Source: Antedon mediterranea
Lineage: Eukaryota; Echinodermata; Crinoidea; Comatulida; Antedonidae
Direction: 5' to 3'
Length of the DNA stretch: 64,000 nucleotides
NCBI RefSeq assembly: GCF_964355755.1
Contig: NC_092672.1
Location: 21,138,501-21,202,500, forward strand
This document shows, piece after piece, positions 54,270 through 64,000 of the stretch. The translations under genes and the position numbers were made by a program. The notes below the pieces were generated by a model. The model saw nothing but the letters and a program-made list of their open reading frames with translations. It was not told the origin of the DNA and did not search any database. Numbering within the stretch: the stretch's first letter is position 1; every line of letters begins with the position of its first letter.

Positions 54270-54652
54270 AATAATTGAATTGCACCGATACTATCAAGCA
54301 GTGATACGACCAGTTCTCCAATATGCCTGTGCTGTTTGGTCCCCGAGTTTATCCAAAGCACAATCTGACCAAATCGAACATGTCCAAAGAAGAGCGTGTA
54401 ACATAATATACCCCGATGGTACCTCGTATGCTGATACCCGCAGATACCTTAACATCATCACTCTATCTGAACGCCGCGAGAAGTTGTCAAGAAAATTCTT
54501 TGATAAAATGAAAAAAGAAGATCATATATTATACTCTCTCTTACCTAAACCTCTCACACACAACCATCAGCTCCGACGCGTAGATCGTTCACCCTCTCCA
54601 AAGTCCGGACACAACTCACAAAAAACTTTCCACGGAGTTTTCAATGATTGGT
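54270..54652 (+). pseudogene. LINE reverse transcriptase, C-terminal fragment
   Basis: About 124 codons to a natural stop (TGA at 54652): YYQAVIRPVLQYACAVWSPS, then RVQ-type block HVQRRACNIIYPD, then TLSERREKLSRKFFDKM and HILYSLLP. This is the conserved tail region of L2/CR1-group proteins (RPVLEYA--VW, VQ-RA--II, L--RR--L---F). The 5' side is truncated at about 54270. The frame is intact, but endonuclease and catalytic core are absent. The 3' UTR continues to 54810 and resumes at 57362. Confidence 0.9.
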
Positions 54653-54810
54653 GAATGATCATAAACTGAGTTATGATAAGCAAATTGTGAACCCCTTTTG
54701 GTTTGTGTTACTGGATGTACTATGATGGCCATTGAAAGACTGATTTGTGGACTATGATATATTTTAGTATTACTTGTTTGGACTGTGTTATACTATGTTT
54801 TTTTTATATA
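54653..54810 (+). mobile_element. LINE 3' UTR, part before the LTR insertion
   Basis: 158 bases following the stop, ending in TTTTTTTATATA where the Gypsy-type element begins. The other part is 57362-57453, which ends in AATAAATAATAATAATAAT, a normal tandem tail. Confidence 0.75.
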
Positions 54811-55908
54811 TGTAAGGATGTGGATGACAACACAAAAGGAAAAACACGCCTTTTCTCACTTTTACCACGGTCCGGTGGTGTATTTGGTTTTAATTTGTTT
54901 TTAGCATAACAGTAGAGATCAGTATGGTCCTGAAAACCACAAAATAAATACAATGAGAAACAAAAGTAAATAATATTCTAAAATACAAGCCAATTCTTAG
55001 TAACGACCTCAACTTAACAGGCGACTCTAATAAAAAGGATTCTCTCTGAGGACTGCGACTATTACATCAAACGGCACGTCTACCTAAACAGCCTCTGTAT
55101 ACTTTGTTAGAGTATACAAATACCTAATTAATTACCTACACAATTGCATCATAAGTGCCTGAATATTACTATTATATTACTAGAATAAATGCATGTTGGA
55201 ATTTACTCACACTATTTGAATACTAAACTTAGTCTATTCATTGAATCAAGGAGTTATAATCTTAGGTTTGTGTAAAATATATAAACAATAACAAATCCAT
55301 GGGCGCAGCCATTTTGTATGATAAATAGAGGGCGCACTACATGACGATCTATCACGAGCATGGTAGCCTCGTGTGTACAAATTAATCAAGTGTGAACTGT
55401 AGGATGAACTATTTTATACAAACTGTTAACTAGAAACTATCTTCTATAAACTAAACATTACTAAATCTATCTAAACATATTTTGTTAATACAAAGAAGGT
55501 TTATCACAAAAGTATATATTATAACATTATATAGCATAAAATCCTAGTTCAAAGATTGTAACACAATACTATTCAATAGGCTTCCTAACTGCACATTCCA
55601 TGAGTCAAGGTTAACCCAAAACAAATGTCTAGGCCTATGAATGCAATCATCTTAAAATACAACATTAATGTTTCTTAAACATAACAGAATCTTATAAATG
55701 TATAACAAAGTAATATATGTATAAAGTAGAGTAATTACCTTTTAATCAGATCTTTAATTAAATAAGAGACAAAACTATCTGCTTCCTTGACCGGTTCATG
55801 AATACAAAAGAAAGAAAATCATTTGAAAAAGACTGTTACAATTATAGGGGGCAGTAACACCTATAGGGGGCAGTATTTAATTATCACATGAATAGATTAA
55901 TCCCCACA
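54811..55908 (-). repeat. Gypsy-type 3' LTR
   Basis: 1098 bp, TGTAAGGATGTGGATGACAA at the left and TAATCCCCACA at the right in plus orientation. Confidence 0.95.
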
Positions 55909-56209
55909 CTCCCCTGTTTAAGCTGAGTTTGTCCTCAAACTTAATATTACGAAATAAAATGTGAGAAACAACAAAATCAGCTGCATTCTGTCCTCGCAAT
56001 TTTCTGACTTTTATAGCTGCCTTGATGTCTTCAACAAAGGACTCTACACATTCCCCTCCGGCTCCCACAAAGTGTCTCATCTTCTTCTCTGGGAGAACAT
56101 ATACTGTGTTTCCATTACCATGGGCAGCACGCCTAGTTGCTTCTAGTTCGGCTCTTAGCTCATCAACCGTCCTCTGCACATCTCGCAACGATGCCTTGCT
56201 TGCCATCAC
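55877..56209 (-). pseudogene. gag: Truncated Gag of the Gypsy-type element
   Basis: 110 codons. It starts MMASKASLRDVQRTVDELRA, a coiled-coil-like helix, then VYVLPEKKMRHFVGAGGE and VESFVEDIKAAIKVRKLRGQ, the usual start of a Gypsy Gag (a short matrix-like part and the first capsid helix). After about residue 85 the frame passes the deletion joint into FEDKLSLNRG, which is the sequence just before the polypurine tract, and ends inside the 3' LTR. Capsid, zinc knuckle and all of Pol are missing. The start lies about 32 bases after the primer-binding site. Confidence 0.75.
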
Positions 56210-56241
56210 TGATCTCTAATGTTAAAGCCAAATACGATCCA

Positions 56242-56261
56242 CGATCCCACTTCTGACACCA
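56242..56261 (-). other. Primer-binding site, leucine tRNA type
   Basis: Minus strand TGGTGTCAGAAGTGGGATCG, starting three bases inside the 5' LTR border. Starts with TGG as expected for pairing with a CCA end; the rest fits the acceptor and T-arm side of leucine tRNAs from memory of the family. Confidence 0.7.
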
Positions 56262-56264
56262 AAT

Positions 56265-57361
56265 TGTAAGGATGTGGACGACAACACAAAAGGAAAAACA
56301 CGCCTTTTCTCACTTTTACCACGGTCCGGTGGTGTATTTGGTTTTAATTTGTTTTTAGCATAACAGTAGAGATCAGTATGGTCCTGAAAACCACAAAATA
56401 AATACAATGAGAAACAAAAGTAAATAATATTCTAAAATACAAGCCAATTCTTAGTAACGACCTCAACTTAACAGGCGACTCTAATAAAAAGGATTCTCTC
56501 TGAGGACTGCGACTATTACATCAAACGGCACGTCTACCTAAACAGCCTCTGTATACTTTGTTAGAGTATACAAATACCTAATTAATTACCTACACAATTG
56601 CATCATAGGTGCCTGAATATTACTATTATATTACTAGAATAAATGCATGTTGGAATTTACTCACACTATTTGAATACTAAACTTAGTCTATTCATTGAAT
56701 CAAGGAGTTATAATCTTAGGTTTGTGTAAAATATATAAACAATAACAAATCCATGGGCGCAGCCATTTTGTATGATAAATAGAGGGCGCACTACATGACA
56801 ATCTATCACGAGCATGGTAGCCTCGTGTGTACAAATTAATCAAGTGTGAACTGTAGGATGAACTATTTTATACAAACTGTTAACTAGAAACTATCTTCTA
56901 TAAACTAAACATTACTAAATCTATCTAAACATATTTTGTTAATACAAAGAAGGTTTATCACAAAAGTATATATTATAACATTATATAGCATAAAATCCTA
57001 GTTCAAAGATTGTAACACAATACTATTCAATAGGCTTCCTAACTGCACATTCCATGAGTCAAGGTTAACCCAAAACAAATGTCTAGGCCTATGAATGCAA
57101 TCATCTTAAAATACAACATTAATGTTTCTTAAACATAACAGAATCTTATAAATGTATAACAAAGTAATATATGTATAAAGTAGAGTAATTACCTTTTAAT
57201 CAGATCTTTAATTAAATAAGAGACAAAACTATCTGCTTCCTTGACCGGTTCATGAATACAAAAGAAAGAAAATCATTTGAAAAAGACTGTTACAATTATA
57301 GGGGCAGTAACACCTATAGGGGGCAGTATTTAATTATCACATGAATAGATTAATTCCCACA
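56265..57361 (-). repeat. Gypsy-type 5' LTR
   Basis: 1097 bp, about 99.5 per cent identical to 54811-55908. Confidence 0.95.
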
Positions 57362-57453
57362 TATATATTTACTATTATATTTATGTCAACTTCATCACTG
57401 TTTACTTGATGCAATAAAAGAAATAAATAATAATAATAATAATAATAATAATT
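57362..57453 (+). mobile_element. LINE 3' UTR, part after the LTR insertion
   Basis: Continues the LINE interrupted at 54810 and ends in an (AAT)n tail at 57425-57453. Confidence 0.7.
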
Positions 57454-57719
57454 GCAAATGAAAAGATGCTGATTTTTCTAAATGTCAGGCCTTCTATCTG
57501 ATGGTTTGTATCCTAATATAATTGTTTGGCGACTTTTTCAATTTCATTTTATAACTTGATACAACTAATTTCAACATTTGCTCTTCTAGTACTCCTTTTT
57601 AATTTTATCTGAATTGTTCACATTCCTCAAATATGTATCATGGATGTTCAAAGGAGACTTTAATACCATATAACCATAAAATCTTTATTATAGGCCTAAT
57701 AGAGAGTTTGTTTACATTT

Positions 57720-58042
57720 AATTATCGTAGGAGGAGATAGGAAAATGCGAAGTGTCCTCGTATTATTGTCTGCGGGTATTTTTCAAATTGGACATCCATT
57801 AGACAGTGTATACCACGATCGGAAAACACCCCTATTTGGGGCAAATCGTTGAACCTAAATTCGTTTTAATCGTCAATAACTAATTATCGAATTCAATTTA
57901 ATTAGTAAACAGGGTTACATCAGGTGGTTAAAATCAGTACCGAAAGTACGAACCAACTTTACATACCATCGAGTAAACATTCTAGAAATAACGCGCGATT
58001 TACCGAATTTTGCCCTTACGTAAATTTATATATAGATATCAG
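57720..58042 (-). repeat. 320-bp repeat, inverted partner of 47932-48252
   Basis: See 47932. Ends on the plus strand with CGTAAATTTATATATAGATA. Confidence 0.9.
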
Positions 58043-61000
58043 GTGCTTAATTAATATTTTGATTAATTTTCAACATTTGTCCAATTGTCCAATTGAAATG
58101 CGTTGTTTTGTCAAATAAGTTGACTCCAGTATGTTTCCTTGTACTAATAGGCCTATTGTTAAATAATATTTATTTATTTTACTTACTCTGGAAGCACCTT
58201 CATTCAAGAAGTGTGCCACTGTTTCTAAAGTGTAGCTTCCAAATAAATTATTATATTATATGTAAAAAAAGTGGAGTAAAGTTACTTTAGGTAACTAATT
58301 AATTATAAAGGCATTCATTTTAAATGTGTTATAATTATAGCTAATTCTTTATCTTGTTATTTACTTTATTAATATTAAAAATAAACTTCCAACAGCAAGG
58401 AGTTATTTAATTACTAATTATGTGTACACATTCAGAATACCATAGATATATTTAATAGTGAAAATACCTCTATGAGAATCCCTACCAACTAGCCCCAACA
58501 TGCATTTGAGCAGTGGGGTGTGTGTAATAATTAGAATAGCCACAAGGATATCTCAGAAAAATTTTACTTTTTAACTACTGGACAGATTTTTTTGAAAAAA
58601 AATCTAATAATTCTTAAAATAATGCAAGACTATAGCAATCATGCTTAATAACGAAAAAGTTATTGTGAATATTACTGAAATTGTGTTCAGGCAGAATGAG
58701 TTTATATCACACTTCCTGTTCACCAAGATAAATTAAACAGATAAGATTGTAATCCTTTTTTTTCCACTTTAACTGGTGACTCTACTTGTAATGATTGTTT
58801 ATTCTTACTATAGGCGCACCTATGCCTGAACCTATTACGGTTATGGTATGCACTAAATATGTCCATCATTATGGGATTAAATATTATCCTTATTTAGGCT
58901 ATTTATTAAATAATAATATATTACGAACTGAGGCATACTATTATAGTAGGCCTATGTGTAGCCACAAATCGTTAAACGATATATAATTTAGTCCTACAAT
59001 TTCACTGAACTCTAAGTATGTGATCGTAAAAATCATAAATAATTTAATTATACAATATCAGACTAAAATAGAAGAATTTTAGTTTTGCTAAACGGTCATA
59101 ATATAGACTGAAACATAAATTAAATGTCATATACAGTAATAAAAATAAGAAATTGTGTCGTTGGAATTCTAATATACGTATATTTTTGAATATTCATGAG
59201 AACAAATTATATAATTTTTTTCATGCGCGCACTAAAATATGATTTTAAAATAAGTTGGAGTCTTTAATATGCTACAAAATGCACTAGGGTTATTAAATTA
59301 AAAAGTTGCTTAAACGGTAAAATTTCGATTTACCAAATGATACGTCTATGGCTTGATAAAAAATATGATTAATTTGTTAGCTGGTATAAAAACTGCGATA
59401 TCTCCGTAAAAATTTACTCGATTTTTAAACGGTTTTTTCGAGAAAAAAGCTCAAAGAACAATGAACAACTGCACAAAGGTCATGCTTCACTATGATGTAT
59501 TAGAAACTACTGCGCAGCCTCTGTTTACTTTTACTGATTGATAACTGTATTTCAAATGAAGACTATGTTATTGTTACATGCAAAAAAGCACTGAATTCAA
59601 GACTGACATTTTTTTACAGGCAGACTAACTTCTTAGATGCAAAGTAGACACTTTTATGCTCTGCAATAATTCAATGTGTTTTCGACTACTGTATGCTACA
59701 TCAGTCTGGTATTCTGGTATAACTTCACTCCTCAAAATAAACTGTAACCCTAAATAAAATTGTACAGTTTTTTCTTATCACCCACTAACAATCAACCACT
59801 AATGAAACAATTTCATTAACCACTAATGTACAAAACTTCATTAAAGTAGAAAATTAGTTTAGAGTTATTTTGGAAATATTCTATATTTTTTTGTGGAGAA
59901 AACATTTTTTAATTTGTTGAACTTCAGTTTTAATCCTATGTGTCTTTGTCAATTCTCTATGTTTTTCTTCTCTGAGACAAATATGGTACTACATTTTTCA
60001 CATGTACGCTGAACTTTTATCTGTCCCACTTAATAAAGTTGAATTGTCGAGTTTGTTGAATTTAGCCTGGTTAGTGTCTGTCCGTTCATTCGTTAATTTA
60101 ATATTTTTACAACTGTAGGACATACAGTATAGGGTCTTTACTTTTTATAGGGTCTATTGAACCTAGTTTGACTGTCTGTCCATCCTTCAGTTCTCATTTT
60201 TAACCTTTGGACTAAGTGTATTTAATAAAAAATGCCGCCTTCGGTTTTTTGCGAGTGGGAGACGTGGAAATGACAATTCACAACGAGAGTATCTCCCCAA
60301 TCCCCTATTAGAACAAAGTAAATTCTCTTATCTAATTATAATTTGAGTAGAATATAAAAAATGATGAAATATAATGAAACACCTAACTTTTTCTTCAAAT
60401 ATGTTTGATACAGAGATGCTGTACTGTAAGTTGCTAACTTTTTTTATGCAATTGTTGTGTATTAAAATTGATTAGGGAAAAATGAAATCACAAAACATTT
60501 TAATCTTTTGTAGTTTATTGTAAAGAACATATTGTTTTTATTTCATTTTCATAAATTGTAGTATACACTTACATATAAATAGAATTCAGTACTGTACTGT
60601 AATACTTAAAAACATATGGCCTACAATGTTTCAAGCAGTTAAGGGGAATCATTGGACAGTATTAAACAGTTAAAAAATTTAAAAAAAATTAAATTTATTG
60701 TATTTCGGATCTCAAACAACAAGTGTTGTTCAGTGACTTTATAGAGATCATTACTGCTATCTGCCAAGATATGTTTTTCTTGGTTCTGTGAGATTTTGTT
60801 TAGTACATGCTGTTGTATCTCCAAACATTTCCGAAATCCTTTATTGCTTTATTAATCCTTCTAGCTTCATTTTCATTTTGTTTGTCATTTCTGTCATGGT
60901 CTGTTTAATGAATAGGAAAAAATATACCATTTAGTGACATGATTTATATATTTATACTTTTATTGTACATGAATGTTATTAAAGTGAAATGAGGTTGGTT

Positions 61001-62630
61001 ATATTTTTTTAACATATGTACAAAATTGAACTATGGTGAAATGCATGCAGTACATGAATGTTATTATAAAAAAATGTTACACCTTTGTACCAGTAACTTC
61101 CATAATGAATGAAGGAATGTTGAATACTTTGATTTGGGTGAGGGTGGGGCTACTGATATTTTTTACCTACCGGTTATAGCTTACTTAATATTATTTTATT
61201 TTTTAATTTTAATTCATATATCAACTGACAGATATGAAAACAATTCCACTAAAAAGTTGATAAACATGAAACAGTAACATCTTTATCTCATTGTAACATT
61301 AAACAACGGAATCAGGTTAATAATACTGCAGTGTAATTCTTTAATATAATAAACAGTATGAATATTATTATTATAAAGTGTTGTACATTAAACAAGCATT
61401 GCGGATTGTTTGTATATTAGAAATATGCACAAAATTAAATTATGACAAAGTCCCGGTGTAACTTGGTAGCAACAGTTTCTACTAGGCCGACATTACAATT
61501 CCTTAATCTAATAAAACAGTGCATGAATCTTATATGAATTGATGCACATTACATAGGAGGTGGAAGATGGGTAGGGTTAATTTAAATAAGCACAATGGTG
61601 GTACTTACCTGACTGAACATTGAATACTGATTGTTGAATGTGTCTCTCCTGGCGGAGGGAAACAACAATTTACAAAAGAATGCCATAACATGTGGAGTAG
61701 CGTGATTGTTGTTCACCTAGTTGTGTGTGTATGTTATTATAACATTTATTTTATCAAAATATTAAAACCACTTTAAAAATGAAATAAAAAATGTTTACAT
61801 AGAACTACACGTAATACACAAAACAGTGATATTTATTAGGTCATCCTTTCACCCACTAACAAGTTTTACAATAACAAATCTTTTTCTCATACTCTCTCTC
61901 TCTCTCTGGAAATGCGACTTATCTCTAACTTTCCATACGGAAAGTCTTACAATTAAAAAATTGATGGCCGGATGGGCACCGACTGATAATTTTAAAAATG
62001 AAAATTTGTTTAAGATTAAAATTTACATTTCCATCTGATAATTAAGACACTTTCTAAAGGTTAAAACATTGAAGTATAGATAAGTAAACAAAGATTTTGG
62101 TTAAGTTTAATTTAGTAGTAAAACCATTATTTATCCAACGAGAGTTGGCGGACAAACAAACATAACTCGAATCCTAGATTTCTAACTTTCAGAACATAAC
62201 AAATATTCTAGTGGTTAAACTATTGTTATGTTAGTGGTAATGTATTACATTATTGTTAATGCTATATTAGTGGTTAATTTTTGTTATAAATGTGTCATTT
62301 TAACAGAACAAATACCCAGAGATACATTATAGCATTTATGTTATAACAGTTCAGTTTATAGTCCTATTTTAATATTTGTATCTTTTTTGTTTTCATTAAT
62401 TCTAAAAGCAAGTAATATAATTTAAAATACAAATTGCATAGTTGTAAAATAAATGTTTCAAACATGCAGTTGAAAATAAAAAAAAAGGCAAATTACTAAA
62501 AATAATGACAATGCTGTGGGTGGCTGGATCTCAATGGAAAAAAAAAATTAGCAAAAAGCTAAATCAAAACGATAAAGTAAAAGTTAAAACAGCCAGACAT
62601 TTTAATATAGATATCTTCTTTATTGTTTGT
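58043..62630. other. No gene recognised
   Basis: 4.6 kb of AT-rich sequence. A diverged pair of short repeats lies near 60060-60200 (GTCTGTCC-TTCATTC; CATACAGTATAGGGTC). A (CT)n microsatellite lies at 61892-61907. No coding frame with family resemblance. Confidence 0.45.
61892..61907. repeat. (CT)n microsatellite
   Basis: Eight CT units. Confidence 0.9.
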
Positions 62631-62990
62631 GTATAAATGGACATTTATGTATATTTTGTTAATATTTTTTAATTATATCGTCACACGAACCGGCGAATCC
62701 GCAAAATGTCCATTTCGAGAAAATCGCGATTGTCAAAAAGGCACCTTTTGCACGGTCATTTCTCGCAAGAAAATAAGCGAATGTCCATTATTTTTGTGGT
62801 TAATTATGTAAAAAATATATCAAATGAATAATTTTAAAATGTCCATAAAAAAATATACTCATTAATTAAAGAGTAATCACTTAATTAATACATTCGTCAC
62901 TTCGTGTGAAGATTATTTACCGCGTATCGCGTAACTAATCGATATTCGACGCATATTCGTCACTTCGCGTGTGAACAAGGATCTTACGCA
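62630..62990. mobile_element. MITE-like CpG-rich segment
   Basis: AAATGGACATTT at 62635 and AAAATGTCCAT at 62836 are inverted. GTCACACGAACCGGCG (62680) and, further on, CGTCACTTCGTGTGAA and CGTCACTTCGCGTGTGAAC (62893-62978) resemble Harbinger-type terminal motifs. The CpG content stands out from the AT-rich surroundings. No coding frame of note. Confidence 0.4.
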
Positions 62991-64000
62991 ATGACTATGA
63001 AATATGCGGTATTCGCCATGATTGCGTGGTAATGAATAGGCAGTTCCACCTAAACATCTTAGATAGGGCCCTCACGATAATAATATAAAGTAAACAAATT
63101 ATTCTGTTAAAAATGCAAAAGAATAATCACAAATCAGTTGCAAAATATAATTTATAGTAGACTAACTGATGCACAAACATCATTTTAGCTATTGTAAATA
63201 ATGCAAACACGTAAACATGGTTCATTGAATTAAATTTAATTATTAATTTATACATTATTTTGATCTCTACATAAGGCAAGGCAATGTTAGATAGTTAGAA
63301 TAAACGTTTTTAATTCAATTTTCCCTTAGTAGGCCCTACGGGAACAGTTAAAAAATAATGTTGACAGTCCATTGTACAATACGGCCTTTTCAGCATATTA
63401 GGCCTACAATCATTTAGCCATTCATGACCAATATAGTATTTATTAAATAACATTAAATGTGTTATCTGCCTTTTCTAATACAGTATCCATATTAAAAGGC
63501 TAATTTAAATTATTTACTAATTTTATGGGATACTGTATATAGCAATGTGGTCTTATTGTAGGGCATATCACAGGATACTGTGCAGACTACCCTATATAGT
63601 ATACGATAGTATTTAGTATAGCCATGCCCCCAAAGATATTTGGTGACGCACTGATTATAATAACTATACTGTAACTATCTAATTTAAAAAGCAAAAACAA
63701 AAAAATATAAATACTCTAACATCAAAATGTATGAATTGTTTAATAAAAATGTGTATACAGAAATGAAAGTTATTATCCTTAGTAGCATTATCCATTAACA
63801 ATAAAGGTGAAATTTGATGTTTCTTTTTAATAATCAGGTTATTTATTCTCTAAAAAATTAAATATTTCAAAATAATTATGACTATAACATTGATGTAGGC
63901 CTAATCGTTACCGTACCGTTTTGTGTATGTATTGTCAGTACCATAATTTAATTTAATGTTTTTGCTAGTGCTCGAGTGAACGTACGAAAGAACAAACATG
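62991..64000. other. No gene recognised
   Basis: AT-rich end of the window with a few TAGGCCTA motifs. No feature identified. Confidence 0.4.

Larger units (their letters stand above)
54811..57361 (-). mobile_element. Internally deleted Gypsy-type LTR element
   Basis: LTRs of 1098 and 1097 bp (54811-55908; 56265-57361), TG...CA, surround only 356 bp. On the minus strand a primer-binding site TGGTGTCAGAAGTGGGATCG (56261-56242) follows the 5' LTR after three bases and fits the 3' end of a leucine tRNA. A polypurine tract AAACAGGGGAG precedes the 3' LTR. A gag start is kept and all of pol is gone. The target repeat is TATA or TATATA. The LTRs differ at four bases and one indel by eye, so the insertion is recent. 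Since it cannot encode its enzymes, a full-length relative must have moved it. Confidence 0.9.

Overview
The window is AT-rich animal DNA with long introns, many minisatellites and dense transposable elements. Single-repeat ankyrin exons with canonical splice sites, BEL/Pao and Gypsy LTR elements, L2/CR1-group LINEs, a tRNA-derived SINE, a 5S-rRNA-derived SINE and the very frequent palindrome TAGGCCTA all point to a marine invertebrate. An echinoderm or other invertebrate deuterostome is my best guess from overall texture; that is inference, not proof.

Layout. 1-6 kb is repeat territory: a 4-copy minisatellite, a 307-bp near-perfect inverted repeat with a LINE 3' end and a tRNA-type SINE in its loop, a 3-copy minisatellite and a second LINE 3' end. 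From 6.1 to 36.3 kb runs one plus-strand host gene, an ankyrin-repeat protein whose repeats are each encoded by one 99-bp phase-0 exon. Four exons look usable (6098, 6809, 9680, 36233) and two look decayed (13198, 17928). Its introns hold a piggyBac-like remnant, tandem repeats, a complete minus-strand BEL/Pao retrotransposon (20810-27309, LTRs almost identical) and a 5S-type SINE.

38-44 kb is richer in CpG. It holds a split MADF/BESS gene that looks broken, with Harbinger-like terminal sequence nearby. Its first intron carries a four-level nest of inverted-repeat elements (38597-41729). 44-64 kb is again repeats: a 2.9-kb inverted-repeat element, a second copy of a 1.5-kb repeat first seen at 31 kb, degenerate LINE reverse-transcriptase pieces, and a young internally deleted Gypsy-type LTR element (54811-57361) inserted in a LINE 3' region. 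The last 6 kb shows no recognisable gene.

How parts relate. The only candidate host gene is the ankyrin gene. Because every repeat exon is 99 bp and in phase 0, loss of an exon leaves the frame intact, which would explain the coexistence of decayed and intact repeats. The most interesting mobile-element signal is the SINE at 4.1-4.4 kb: its 3' end matches that of the LINE at 5.2-5.8 kb, including a hairpin that differs by a compensatory base-pair change. All family calls come from reading the sequence by eye; no database search was possible.
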